Below are positions 1 through 7,858 of a stretch of DNA of 56,411 nucleotides, one piece after another. The notes under the pieces are model-generated. The model did no database searches, was not told the DNA's origin, and saw only the letters and a program-made list of their open reading frames with translations. A program made the translations under genes and the position numbers. Source of the DNA: Clostridia bacterium. Lineage in GTDB: Bacteria > Bacillota > Clostridia > Oscillospirales > CAG-272. The DNA is taken from contig JAFQWY010000116.1 of NCBI GenBank assembly GCA_017407225.1, positions 1-56,411 of the forward strand, written 5' to 3'. Positions within the stretch are counted from its first letter, which is position 1. The number at the start of each line of letters is the position of its first letter.

Positions 1-829
1 AGACGGTGCTGTCGACTTCACCCAGGACTTCTTCGGAAAGAGCGCAAACCTCACCGTTTCCGGTCAGCTCAACGGCGAAACCTACGCGATGGCGTTCAAG
101 AATATCTACACCTTCGGTCCCACCTTCCGTGCGGAAAACTCCAATACCCAGCGTCACGCTGCGGAATTCTGGATGATCGAGCCCGAAATCGCATTCGCGG
201 ATCTCAAGGACGACATGAAGCTGGCGGAAGATATGCTCAAGTTCGTCATCTCCTACGTCATGGAAAACGCGCCCGAGGAAATGTCGTTCTTCAACCAGTT
301 CGTTGACAAGGGTCTGATCGAGAGACTCACCCACGTTCTGAACAGCGATTTCGGTCACGTTACCTACACCGAAGCCGTTGAAATTCTGGAAAAGAACAAC
401 GCAAACTTCGACTACAAGGTATCCTGGGGCTGCGACCTCCAGACCGAACACGAACGCTACCTCACCGAAGAAGTGTTCAAGCGTCCCGTATTCGTTACCG
501 ACTATCCCAAGGAAATCAAGGCATTCTACATGAAGCTGAACGAAGACGGCAAGACCGTTGCGGCCATGGACTGCCTGGTTCCCGGCATCGGCGAAATCAT
601 CGGCGGTTCCCAGAGAGAAGACTCCCTCGAACTGCTTGAAAAGCGCATGGACGAGCTGGGTCTGGAAAAGGAATCCTACGACTTCTATCTGGATCTCCGC
701 AAGTACGGCTCCGCACGTCACGCAGGCTTCGGTCTGGGCTTTGAACGCTGCGTCATGTACCTGACCGGCGTATCCAACATCCGCGACGTCATCCCCTTCC
801 CCCGCACCGTGGGCAACTGTGAGCTGTAA
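1..829 (+). CDS. asnS: Asparaginyl-tRNA synthetase, C-terminal part (5' truncated by window)
   Basis: This is the class II aminoacyl-tRNA synthetase that charges tRNA-Asn in the cytoplasm. The reading frame is open from base 2, so the gene begins upstream of the window. About 275 C-terminal residues are visible. They include class II motif 2 ([20 protein letters not shown]) and motif 3 near the end ([20 protein letters not shown]), which bind ATP and the adenylate. The ending [11 protein letters not shown] is typical of bacterial AsnS, and the FRAENSNT motif separates it from AspRS and LysRS. The stop overlaps the start of the next small gene by one base (TAATG). Confidence 0.95.
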   Translation, partial: DGAVDFTQDFFGKSANLTVSGQLNGETYAMAFKNIYTFGPTFRAENSNTQRHAAEFWMIEPEIAFADLKDDMKLAEDMLKFVISYVMENAPEEMSFFNQFVDKGLIERLTHVLNSDFGHVTYTEAVEILEKNNANFDYKVSWGCDLQTEHERYLTEEVFKRPVFVTDYPKEIKAFYMKLNEDGKTVAAMDCLVPGIGEIIGGSQREDSLELLEKRMDELGLEKESYDFYLDLRKYGSARHAGFGLGFERCVMYLTGVSNIRDVIPFPRTVGNCEL

Positions 830-1020
830 TGCTGCTCATTCTTCAGTATGCCGCGCTGATCTGTGCATTCTTCCTCCCGTTCGCCATCGGCTGGACGGTA
901 CAGTCGGCACGTGCACATGACCGGCGCAGGCTGGTAATTGCCGCGGTTCTGCTGGCGGTGTCGCTGGGCGTGATCGGTATCACCGTGTGGCTGGCGTTCG
1001 GCATCAGCAGCGTAAGCTGA
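829..1020 (+). CDS. Small two-helix membrane protein
   Basis: The product is 63 residues with two hydrophobic segments (about 3-22 and 36-58) separated by a short Arg-rich stretch (RAHDRRR), suggesting a hairpin-like integral membrane protein. No family is recognised. The start overlaps the asnS stop (TAATG) and no convincing Shine-Dalgarno sequence precedes it, so translation would depend on coupling to asnS. A strong terminator follows 20 bases after the stop, which supports a real transcript end here. It could be a chance ORF. Confidence 0.5.
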   Translation: MLLILQYAALICAFFLPFAIGWTVQSARAHDRRRLVIAAVLLAVSLGVIGITVWLAFGISSVS

Positions 1021-1038
1021 CAGCAATTCTATCCGACA

Positions 1039-1097
1039 AAATACGGCTGCCGTGTTCCGGTGGATTTTTCTCCGGACATAGCAGCCGTTTTATTTTT
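1039..1097 (+). terminator. Intrinsic terminator of the asnS transcript
   Basis: The arms ACGGCTGC and GCAGCCGT enclose an inner CCGG/CCGG stem, and a T-rich run follows. It lies between convergent genes. Confidence 0.8.
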
Positions 1098-1106
1098 TTC
1101 TTCGGT

Positions 1107-1934
1107 TCAGCTTCCGAGCTCTCCCGCCGCACCGCCGAGGATGTACATTTCGCTGTAGGTGTAGGATATCAGCTCCACGGAGCAGAACCGGGTGCGTTCT
1201 TCGTTTGCTCTGTGATGTTCGCCGTAATGTGTGCTGTGAATCGTCTGCCACGGATATTCCGGATCCTCAACGGCGGTCAGCTTCACAACCGCAGTGACAA
1301 TCGGCTCGCCGCCCATGGAGCATCCCTGGATCTGGATGGTGTACTCCCTGTCTGCCAGCGTATCGGAACTGACCAGAGAATCCCCCACACCCTCCGTCAC
1401 CAGCACCTTCCCCACAGGGCAGATATTGATGCCGCAGGGAGCGGTGAGACTGATCTCCTCCGCACCTATGGGCGGTCCGTTGAGGGAATAGCGCAGACGG
1501 ATGCTGCTGTCGTTTGGCTCCAGCTTCTTTACCTTCACGATTCCGTCGAATTCAATGAACAGGTTCAGGTTGGAGTAGTTGATGCCGTCACCCTTCTCAC
1601 GCGCCATGTGCATGGTCATGGGAGCCATCGTCCGGGGTACGCCAAGCTGCAGGGTGTCAAATTCAAATACATCCTCGTTGGCAACTTCCGTCACTCCGTC
1701 ATCCGGAATCCAGTATCCATTCCCGTCCTCTTTACGCGGAAATGTCCGGGTTGAAGGGTCAATATACCCCCATCGTCCCGTGCCTTCCAGCTCGTCGTCC
1801 AGAAGCCACGTGCTGATCGTCATCAGCTCATCCATGTTGACCGGCTCCTGATTTTTGTTTCCCGTGCAGGCGGTACAGGAAAGCAGAAGCAGTGCCAGAA
1901 ATGCTGCCCGGATCTTCAATCGTATATTTGTCAC
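1107..1934 (-). CDS. Secreted lipoprotein of unknown function
   Basis: The product is 275 residues. The start is GTG at 1934, with AAAGGAGG seven bases upstream. The N-terminus is a lipoprotein signal: a basic start, a hydrophobic stretch (FLALLLLS) and cysteines in SCTACTG, one of which would be lipidated. The mature part has no recognisable enzyme motif; it is polar and beta-rich in appearance (GRWGYIDPSTRTF, ISLTAPCGINICP). The gene is convergent with asnS and has its own promoter. It is probably attached to the outer face of the membrane. Confidence 0.75.
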   Translation of the reverse strand: MTNIRLKIRAAFLALLLLSCTACTGNKNQEPVNMDELMTISTWLLDDELEGTGRWGYIDPSTRTFPRKEDGNGYWIPDDGVTEVANEDVFEFDTLQLGVPRTMAPMTMHMAREKGDGINYSNLNLFIEFDGIVKVKKLEPNDSSIRLRYSLNGPPIGAEEISLTAPCGINICPVGKVLVTEGVGDSLVSSDTLADREYTIQIQGCSMGGEPIVTAVVKLTAVEDPEYPWQTIHSTHYGEHHRANEERTRFCSVELISYTYSEMYILGGAAGELGS

Positions 1935-1975
1935 GGCGGTTCCTCCTTTTACAGCTTTTATTTTGTTTCATGTAC

Positions 1976-2004
1976 AGTATACACCAAAAACGTATAATTG
2001 TCAA
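1976..2004 (-). promoter_or_regulatory. Promoter of the 1107-1934 lipoprotein gene
   Basis: On the minus strand, TTGACA (1999-2004) and TATACT (1976-1981) are separated by 17 bp, just upstream of the GTG start. Confidence 0.75.
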
Positions 2005-2065
2005 GTGTGTATGAATGCGCCGGCATTGTTTTTTCGACGGATTTGCAGGATTTTCCGGAAAATCC

Positions 2066-2094
2066 TTGACTTTCCTTACGGGATTGGGTAAAAT
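2066..2094 (+). promoter_or_regulatory. Promoter of the DUF3048 lipoprotein gene
   Basis: TTGACT (2066-2071), a 17-bp spacer and TAAAAT (2089-2094), about 57 bp before the start codon. Confidence 0.65.
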
Positions 2095-2150
2095 GGAGAG
2101 CGGAACTTTTTCGATTCCATCATCTTATATAAAGTGACGGTCAGACTGAA

Positions 2151-3488
2151 ATGAAGACATACAGAACCAGGCTGGCGGCGATTCTCCTGGCGGCCATGCT
2201 GCTGTTCTCCGCCTGTGGTGAGAAGACCCCCGCTCCCGAAACCAATGCTCCGGAAACGCCCGCCGTGACCCAGGCACCGGAAACCGAACCCGATACCGAA
2301 GAATCCGAAGAAGCGGAAACCGACGCCCCCGAATCCGAGACCGAGCCGGAGCCGGAAACCGCGGAGCCCGAAGAAACCGAAACGGAAGCGCCGGAAACTC
2401 TCCCCTCCAGTGAGGAGCTGCTGACCGATCCCGATTCCGACATCAAGGAATTCTCCGATGAATCCGACACCGTTCCCGTAGCACCTCCCGAAACCAAACC
2501 CGCCGAAACGGAAGCTCCCGAAGAAACGGAACCCGAGAGGATCTACAGCTATCTCAACGGCTACACCACTACCGTTGAAGAACGGGATCAGCGTCCCGTG
2601 GCCATCATGCTCAACAATATGAAAAAGAGCCTTCCCCAGGCAGGTCTGTGCGAAGGGGATATTTACTACGAATGCGCGGCGGAAGGCGGCATTACCCGTC
2701 TGATGATGGTGTGCGAGGATTACGAAAATCTGGGCACCGTCGGCTCCATCCGCTCCTCCCGCGACTACTTCGTGGACTTCCTTGCAAACCATGACGCCAT
2801 CTACGTCCACGCCGGCGGAAGCAATCAGGCATACGAAAAGATCAGCTGGAGAGGCATCAATAACCTGGACGGCGTGAATATGTACCTGCCCACTACGTTC
2901 TGGCGTGATACATGGCGCATGAACAACATCGGCTACGAGCACAGCATGATGGCAAACGGCAAGTCCATTGCGGAAGGCATCGCCTTCAAGAAATACCGCA
3001 CCGAGCTTGACGCCAATCAGGTGCCCCTGTTCAGGTTCTACGACGAAGAAACCGACAATACTCCTCTGGGAAGCCCCGCCTCCCACATTCACATGAAGTC
3101 CACCTCCATCAACACCGTTGACTTCGTGTACAACGCGGAAACAAAGGAATACCTGCGCTATCAGTACAACGGCATGGAGCACACCGACGCCACCACCGGA
3201 GAACAGCTTTCCGTGAAGAACGTGCTGATTCTCTTCACCGAAATCGACCTGATTCCCGGGGATGAAGCCGGACGTCTCACCGTAGGCACCGTGGGCAGCG
3301 GTCAGGGTTACTACATCACCAACGGCGTGCGGAAGGTGGTTAACTGGTCAAGAGAAACCAAGACATCCACACTCCATCTGGAATACCGCAGCGGCGACGA
3401 GCTGATTCTCAACTGCGGCAAGACCTTCATCTGCGTTGTGGATGATTCGGTTGCACCCGGCATCGATTTTGAGTACAGCTGGAACTGA
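2151..3488 (+). CDS. DUF3048 (YerB-like) lipoprotein with long acidic linker
   Basis: The product is 445 residues. A lipobox (LLFSACG) predicts a lipid anchor at about Cys22. Residues about 25-125 are a low-complexity Glu/Pro/Thr linker (repeats like PETEPEPETAEPEETE) that would hold the domain away from the membrane through the wall. The rest matches the DUF3048 (YerB) family in its hallmark pattern: RPVAIMLNN, then Y-E-x-x-x-E-G-G-I-T-R-L, then VGSIRSSRDYFVD and the HAGGS motif. Family function is unsettled; a role at the cell envelope is usual. The gene is monocistronic, with its own promoter and a terminator immediately after. Confidence 0.9.
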   Translation: MKTYRTRLAAILLAAMLLFSACGEKTPAPETNAPETPAVTQAPETEPDTEESEEAETDAPESETEPEPETAEPEETETEAPETLPSSEELLTDPDSDIKEFSDESDTVPVAPPETKPAETEAPEETEPERIYSYLNGYTTTVEERDQRPVAIMLNNMKKSLPQAGLCEGDIYYECAAEGGITRLMMVCEDYENLGTVGSIRSSRDYFVDFLANHDAIYVHAGGSNQAYEKISWRGINNLDGVNMYLPTTFWRDTWRMNNIGYEHSMMANGKSIAEGIAFKKYRTELDANQVPLFRFYDEETDNTPLGSPASHIHMKSTSINTVDFVYNAETKEYLRYQYNGMEHTDATTGEQLSVKNVLILFTEIDLIPGDEAGRLTVGTVGSGQGYYITNGVRKVVNWSRETKTSTLHLEYRSGDELILNCGKTFICVVDDSVAPGIDFEYSWN

Positions 3489-3506
3489 ATGACGGAACAA
3501 TTCATG

Positions 3507-3542
3507 AATACGGCTGCGGCAAAAACTGCGGCCGTATTTTTT
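3507..3542 (+). terminator. Intrinsic terminator after the DUF3048 gene
   Basis: The AATACGGC/GCCGTATT stem is followed by six T. Confidence 0.85.
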
Positions 3543-3563
3543 GAATTATTTTGTAAAAAGGTA

Positions 3564-3592
3564 TTGACAAACGCACTCCGATCTGTTATAAT
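3564..3592 (+). promoter_or_regulatory. Consensus promoter of tRNA-Thr copy 1
   Basis: TTGACA (3564-3569), 17 bp, TATAAT (3587-3592): a perfect match to the housekeeping consensus. The spacer differs completely from that of copy 2. Confidence 0.9.
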
Positions 3593-3631
3593 CTATAACC
3601 GTCGGCAGGAAACTCCGACAAAGGATTCAAT

Positions 3632-3704
3632 GCTAATATGGCTCAGTTGGTAGAGCACATCCTTGGTAAGGATGAGGTCCCCGGTTCGAATCCGGGTATT
3701 AGCT
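3632..3704 (+). tRNA. tRNA-Thr(GGT), copy 1
   Basis: This 73-nt cloverleaf has the acceptor arms GCTAATA/TATTAGC. The anticodon arm CATCC-TTGGTAA-GGATG gives anticodon GGT (Thr, ACC/ACT codons), and the T arm is CCCGG-TTCGAAT-CCGGG. CCA is not encoded. A short hairpin leader (GTCGG...CCGAC, 3601-3619) precedes it and an intrinsic terminator follows. Confidence 0.95.
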
Positions 3705-3713
3705 TGAAAAGAC

Positions 3714-3748
3714 GCCGTTCAGTCGAAAGATTGGACGGCATTTTCATT
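3714..3748 (+). terminator. Terminator of tRNA-Thr copy 1
   Basis: The GCCGTTCA/TGGACGGC stem contains one G-U pair and is followed by ATTTTCATT. Confidence 0.75.
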
Positions 3749-3813
3749 CCTCCGGATTCCGCCGGATGCCGGAAAAGAAAATCACAGATTCCGAAAAAAC
3801 TTTTGGAAAAGGG

Positions 3814-3842
3814 TTGACAAAGGGATGACGGTGTGGTATAAT
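3814..3842 (+). promoter_or_regulatory. Consensus promoter of tRNA-Thr copy 2
   Basis: TTGACA (3814-3819), 17 bp, TATAAT (3837-3842). Confidence 0.9.
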
Positions 3843-3880
3843 AACATCCGTCGGCAGGAAACTCCGACAAAGGATTCAAC

Positions 3881-3953
3881 GCTAATATGGCTCAGTTGGT
3901 AGAGCACATCCTTGGTAAGGATGAGGTCCCCGGTTCGAATCCGGGTATTAGCT
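3881..3953 (+). tRNA. tRNA-Thr(GGT), copy 2
   Basis: The 73-nt sequence is identical to the tRNA at 3632, with the same GGT anticodon. It lies inside a 150-bp duplicated block (3599-3748 and 3848-3997) that also carries the leader hairpin and the terminator. Only two differences are visible between the blocks: the base before the tRNA and one base in the terminator stem. Confidence 0.95.
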
Positions 3954-3962
3954 TGAAAAGAC

Positions 3963-3997
3963 GCCGTTCAGTCGAAAGATTGAACGGCATTTTCATT
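3963..3997 (+). terminator. Terminator of tRNA-Thr copy 2
   Basis: A perfect 8-bp stem, GCCGTTCA/TGAACGGC, is followed by ATTTTCATT. Confidence 0.8.
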
Positions 3998-4070
3998 TGT
4001 ATGGGGAAACGGGCGGTCTGCGGCATGGCGGATCGCTTTTTTGTTCACATACTTCTCAACGAACCGGTGC

Positions 4071-4100
4071 TTGACAGGCGTGTACTGTGTATGCTATAAT
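4071..4100 (+). promoter_or_regulatory. Promoter of the membrane protein / MutS-like operon
   Basis: TTGACA (4071-4076), an 18-bp spacer and TATAAT (4095-4100), 31 bp before the ATG at 4131. Confidence 0.85.
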
Positions 4101-4130
4101 TGTGTTATCAAATTAACGGAAGGAACTGTC

Positions 4131-4478
4131 ATGCTCACGCCGAAACGCCTGATTGCGGAATACGAAACCATGTGCGAGAATCCCTGTCCCCGGATCCGTA
4201 TGCCCGTGAAGCGGCTGACGGGAGATCTGATCGAAATTTACCTCTGGCTGACTCTGGCGGTTCTGCTGTGCTACAGTGTGATGACAGCGGCATCGGTATT
4301 CATCTGGATTTATATCCCCTTTACGGTGTATCTTTACAGCCGGATATGGGATCTGTACGGGCTGTCCGTGAAGCGGCTGATCGCTGTCTGTATTGTGTTT
4401 TTTATTTTATCCGTTCCCTCGGGGATTCTGCTCCGCCGGGGAATACTGGCGCTGTTTGAGTTTTTCGGAATTTTTTAA
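4131..4478 (+). CDS. Small membrane protein upstream of MutS-like ATPase
   Basis: The product is 115 residues. The ATG at 4131 is chosen because GGAAGG lies just upstream and the promoter -10 box ends at 4100. After a basic N-terminal stretch (RIRMPVKR) there are about three hydrophobic segments (about 38-58, 59-75, 85-105). No family is recognised. It is followed after 11 bp by the MutS-like gene and shares its promoter, so the two are probably an operon. A second locus in this window (29317-30342) fuses a comparable membrane segment directly to a MutS-core domain, which suggests the pair acts together at the membrane (inference). Confidence 0.7.
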   Translation: MLTPKRLIAEYETMCENPCPRIRMPVKRLTGDLIEIYLWLTLAVLLCYSVMTAASVFIWIYIPFTVYLYSRIWDLYGLSVKRLIAVCIVFFILSVPSGILLRRGILALFEFFGIF

Positions 4479-4489
4479 GGAGGCATCCC

Positions 4490-6004
4490 ATGAATCTGCT
4501 GTACCCCACTCAGCTGGAAGACAACTCTTTCCGGAAGGATCACACCGCACTGACATCGGTGAAAGCACTGGGACTGCCCCGGCTTCTTGCCATGGAGGAG
4601 CTGGATATTCTGCGGCTTCTTACAGCGGATCCGGAGGTGCTGGCATACCGGCAGGAAATTTTCCGGGATCTGAAAGAAAATCCGACACTGTACGATATCC
4701 TGAAAAAACTGCGTGAATATCTTGCGGATCTGCGGGATCTGTCGCAGAAGCGTGTTGCCACGGGGTCTTCCACGGAGGATGTACTGTATTCCTTCGGGGA
4801 ACTGAAGGTTTTCATCGACATGATTCTGGAAATCACCGAATCCGTCGGACATTTCCGCCCTCAGCTTACCTCCCGCGCCCTGATCGGACTGCTGGATACG
4901 ATGGACAAAATCCGCAATGATGCCAGTTTTCCGGAAGTAAAGGGCTATGTGGATAAGATTTTAGCCACGCTGCGTTTTCCCAGAAGCGTTACGCTCGGTG
5001 TGAATCTGAATGCACGGTTTGAACCGTACGAGGTCGGTGTGGTATCCATCAACAATGAATACTATATCGGCGGCGGACTGTTCAGCACCATGTTCGGCAA
5101 AACCGCAGCGGACGGCGGACTCAGATGCAATACCCCTCTTGTGAGCGGTGAAGCGGCGGCATCCTTTTCCAATGCCATATACAGTGTCATCAACGCAGAT
5201 ATCGCACGCAGTCTGAAGAAAGCGCGAAGTATGATGCTCGCCTATATCCAGAATACGGTGGCAGAACTGGCGGTTGTATATGATGACCTGAACTTTATCC
5301 TGCGTGGGGCGGAATATGTGCGTGATCTGGAGATCAGGAAGGTTCACACCGTTCTGCCGGAGATGGGAAAATCTCTCGTTTTCCATCGGCTGATCAATCC
5401 GGCACTGCTGAGAAAACTCAGCGCGGGGCAGATCATTTCCAATGATGTCAGCTTTCCGGAGGATTCCTGCATCCTGCTGATTACCGGACCCAACAGCGGC
5501 GGAAAAAGCGTGTATGTAAAAGCCGTGGGCATCGCGGTTCTGACAGCACAGCTCGGCCTGCCCATTGCCGCCGTGTCCGGGAAGATGCCTGTGTTTACCT
5601 CAGTTTACTATCATTTTCCGGCTGAGGATTCTGCGGATGACAGCCGGTTGGTAGAGGAATGCAAAGCCATGCGGGAGATTCTCGACGGAACCGATGAGCA
5701 CAGCCTGATCCTCATGGACGAATCCTTCTCGGGTACAGGATCGGCGGAAGGCGCCGTCATCGCCGAAGAGGTGCTGAAAACCATCCGTCATCGCCGTGCA
5801 TCCGCGATTTACTCCACGCATCTGCATGAACTGGCGGCACGGGTTCCCGTTCTCAACGAAAAATCACCGAAGATTGTCACTCTGTCCGCGGAATATGTCA
5901 GCGGACGGCGTACTTATCGTGTCATTCCCACAAAGCCCGGCGGCAGAAGCTATGCTTATGAAATCGCAAGACAGTACGGGCTGGGATTTGAGGAAAACAC
6001 CTGA
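4490..6004 (+). CDS. MutS-family ATPase lacking mismatch-binding domains
   Basis: The product is 504 residues, far shorter than MutS (about 850) or MutS2 (about 780). Residues about 30-260 correspond to the helical core/lever region. The C-terminal half is the MutS ABC-type ATPase: Walker A GPNSGGKS (333-340), signature-like region, Walker B with SLILMDESFSGT, and the H-loop STHLHELA. No mismatch-recognition domain I, no Smr domain and no nuclease are visible. Such short MutS-like proteins are common in Clostridia and their role is not established. The start ATG follows AAGGAGG at good spacing. The gene is co-transcribed with the membrane protein before it. Confidence 0.85.
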   Translation: MNLLYPTQLEDNSFRKDHTALTSVKALGLPRLLAMEELDILRLLTADPEVLAYRQEIFRDLKENPTLYDILKKLREYLADLRDLSQKRVATGSSTEDVLYSFGELKVFIDMILEITESVGHFRPQLTSRALIGLLDTMDKIRNDASFPEVKGYVDKILATLRFPRSVTLGVNLNARFEPYEVGVVSINNEYYIGGGLFSTMFGKTAADGGLRCNTPLVSGEAAASFSNAIYSVINADIARSLKKARSMMLAYIQNTVAELAVVYDDLNFILRGAEYVRDLEIRKVHTVLPEMGKSLVFHRLINPALLRKLSAGQIISNDVSFPEDSCILLITGPNSGGKSVYVKAVGIAVLTAQLGLPIAAVSGKMPVFTSVYYHFPAEDSADDSRLVEECKAMREILDGTDEHSLILMDESFSGTGSAEGAVIAEEVLKTIRHRRASAIYSTHLHELAARVPVLNEKSPKIVTLSAEYVSGRRTYRVIPTKPGGRSYAYEIARQYGLGFEENT

Positions 6005-6048
6005 GGCATTATCCGTTTTGCCTATCGCCCGCTGACGGATTTTCGCTC

Positions 6049-6077
6049 TTGACGAAATGCCGCAAAAGGTATATAAT
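6049..6077 (+). promoter_or_regulatory. Promoter of the TRIC/YadS-type gene
   Basis: TTGACG (6049-6054), 17 bp, TATAAT (6072-6077). The promoter overlaps an upstream in-frame ATG at 6049, which rules that codon out as the start. Confidence 0.85.
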
Positions 6078-6108
6078 GAAATCGAATAACTTTACGCTCG
6101 GGTGTGAA

Positions 6109-6834
6109 ATGGACAGATTCGATTTATTCGTATTCATCATAGAGTGCATCAGTATAGGCTCCTTCGGGGTATCCGGTGCGCTGACTGCAATCAAAAAGCA
6201 GATGGACCCTTTCGGCGTGATCATTGTGGCAGCAACCACTTCCGTGGGCGGCGGTATCATCCGTGACTGTATTCTCGGCATCCATCCTCCGAAAAGCTTC
6301 CACTATCCCGCATACGCAATTGTGGCGACCGTGTTTGCCATTGTAACCTTCATACACGAATACCGCCGTGCCAAGCGTCATACCGGACAGCAGGCATTCT
6401 CCGGAAAGTTCCTGGACAGACTCATGTTCTGGCTGGATACGGTGGGACTGGGAATCTACACCGTGGTGGGGGTTTCCAACGGCTTTGAAGTGGGACACAC
6501 CGCGCGGGAAGACTGGTTCCTTCTCTGCTTTGTGGGCGTTGTCACCGGTGTGGGCGGCGGTGTTCTCCGCGACGTGCTGACCCAGAATCCGCCGTACATT
6601 TTCGTCAAGCACTTCTACGCCAGCCCCTGTCTGGTGGGCAGTATTGTGTGCGTCATCATGTGGGAAACCACCGGACGGATCCCCGCGATGATTGTCGGGA
6701 CGATTGTGATTATATTCCTGCGCTGGCTGGCGGCGACTTTCCGCTGGAATCTGCCCCATGTGCCTGCGGAGCTGTATGCAAAGCCCGGCGAACCCATCCC
6801 GGAAAGCCACCTGAAACGGGAAAACAGAAAATAA
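6109..6834 (+). CDS. TRIC/UPF0126 (YadS/YicG-like) membrane protein
   Basis: The product is 241 residues. The start ATG is placed at 6109 because the promoter ends at 6077. About six or seven membrane helices are arranged as two repeats. Each repeat has the family signature: SFGVSGALTAIKKQMDPFGV with TTSVGGGIIRDCILG in the first, and VGVSNGFEVG with GVGGGVLRDVLT in the second. The glycine-rich G-G-G-x-x-R-D motif is diagnostic of this family. Bacterial members form trimeric cation channels, and a role in glycine or other small-solute passage has been proposed for some. The C-terminal tail is soluble and basic. Confidence 0.88.
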   Translation: MDRFDLFVFIIECISIGSFGVSGALTAIKKQMDPFGVIIVAATTSVGGGIIRDCILGIHPPKSFHYPAYAIVATVFAIVTFIHEYRRAKRHTGQQAFSGKFLDRLMFWLDTVGLGIYTVVGVSNGFEVGHTAREDWFLLCFVGVVTGVGGGVLRDVLTQNPPYIFVKHFYASPCLVGSIVCVIMWETTGRIPAMIVGTIVIIFLRWLAATFRWNLPHVPAELYAKPGEPIPESHLKRENRK

Positions 6835-6837
6835 TGA

Positions 6838-6878
6838 AAAACTGCTGTATCGGAGGATGACTCCCGGTACAGCAGTTC
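6838..6878 (-). terminator. Terminator between convergent genes
   Basis: A 10-bp stem, AACTGCTGTA/TACAGCAGTT. On the minus strand a T5 tract follows, so it mainly serves the gene at 6888-7679. Confidence 0.75.
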
Positions 6879-6887
6879 TGCGTTCTG

Positions 6888-7679
6888 TTACAGCGGCAGA
6901 TTCGCCAGCAGTGCCCATCCGCAGACAAGACTGACGGCGTTGGCGAGTATGGCGGTGACAAAGCCGCGCAGTTTCGGATGCTCTTTGAGCAGTGCGGCAA
7001 AGAGAACGGCTTCGGTGAGGAAAATCAGCCCTTCCAGGAAGAAGAAGCCTATTTCCCAGTAGCCCATGGCCAGATAATTGCCGGTGATGGTTACGTTGAG
7101 GAAGATCTGTGTCACAAGATTCACAGCGGCGAAAACAATCCAGCTGCGGCGTGTGCGGTAGGTCATGAGGAAGAAGATTACCCCTTCTGCGATGAGAGTC
7201 ACGCTTACCCGCAGAGCCGCCAGAAGCACATTCCGCCATACCATATAAGCGGAGCTGCCCGGCACAGCGGTTTTGTCCGCTATCTTCATCACGGAGAGAT
7301 GGTTGTACCGCATCTGGTTTTCCGCCGGCATGGGAACGGTGCAGTCGATGCCGTCTTCGGCCGATACCAGATGCAGGGAAGACTTCGCCGCGGTTTTCTC
7401 CATTTCGGCAATGGATTCATAGGAGTACCGTGCGTCTCCGTTCATAGCTTCAAACAGCTCGTGATAATACAGGCGGAAGCAGGATTCCCATCCCCGTCGG
7501 AGAGGGCGCAGATCCACACTTACCCCGTCCGGGGTTACCAGAGAAACGGTCAGATCCTCCGGCGCACCGGTGATGAGGACGGTGAAGTCGGGGCCGGCTT
7601 CGGCATTGGCATATACGGGAATGCTCAGAAGAACGGCGAACAGGACGGCAAAACAGAGGGCGGTGATACGATTCTTCAA
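6888..7679 (-). CDS. Secreted-domain membrane protein, unknown function
   Basis: The product is 263 residues. A TTG start at 7679 is preferred: AAAGGAGG lies seven bases upstream, and the promoter -10 box at 7722-7727 puts the transcription start at about the alternative ATG (7715). Order: signal peptide (AVLFAVLLSIPVYANA), an extracytoplasmic domain (about 25-140, containing VLITGAPEDLTVSLVTPDGV), then about four membrane helices. No family is recognised. It has its own promoter and shares a terminator with the convergent TRIC-type gene. Confidence 0.7.
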   Translation of the reverse strand: MKNRITALCFAVLFAVLLSIPVYANAEAGPDFTVLITGAPEDLTVSLVTPDGVSVDLRPLRRGWESCFRLYYHELFEAMNGDARYSYESIAEMEKTAAKSSLHLVSAEDGIDCTVPMPAENQMRYNHLSVMKIADKTAVPGSSAYMVWRNVLLAALRVSVTLIAEGVIFFLMTYRTRRSWIVFAAVNLVTQIFLNVTITGNYLAMGYWEIGFFFLEGLIFLTEAVLFAALLKEHPKLRGFVTAILANAVSLVCGWALLANLPL

Positions 7680-7721
7680 GACGAGGCCTCCTTTCGGATG
7701 TAAAGCGGTTTCCATGCTTCC

Positions 7722-7750
7722 ATTGTATCATGATGTACCGCATCCGTCAA
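7722..7750 (-). promoter_or_regulatory. Promoter of the 6888-7679 gene
   Basis: Minus strand TTGACG (7745-7750), 17 bp, TACAAT (7722-7727). Confidence 0.75.
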
Positions 7751-7793
7751 GTGTACATCGCTGGATTTATCATGAATTTTCCGTAAACTTCCC

Positions 7794-7822
7794 TTGACGA
7801 AACGGAAGAGAGGGTGTATAAT
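7794..7822 (+). promoter_or_regulatory. Promoter of azlCD
   Basis: TTGACG (7794-7799), 17 bp, TATAAT (7817-7822). Confidence 0.85.
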
Positions 7823-7858
7823 ATTCCGTTGTAATACAAAAACAAACGGATCGGATGA

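Larger units (their letters stand above)
3599..3997 (+). repeat. Tandem duplication of a tRNA-Thr transcription cassette
   Basis: Two 150-bp direct repeats (3599-3748, 3848-3997) lie 249 bp apart. Each contains leader hairpin, tRNA and terminator, but the promoters lie outside the repeated part and differ between copies. Confidence 0.9.

Noticed and set aside
3887-4099. ORF beginning inside tRNA-Thr copy 2
   Set aside because: Reads through the tRNA and its terminator; tRNA structure explains the sequence.
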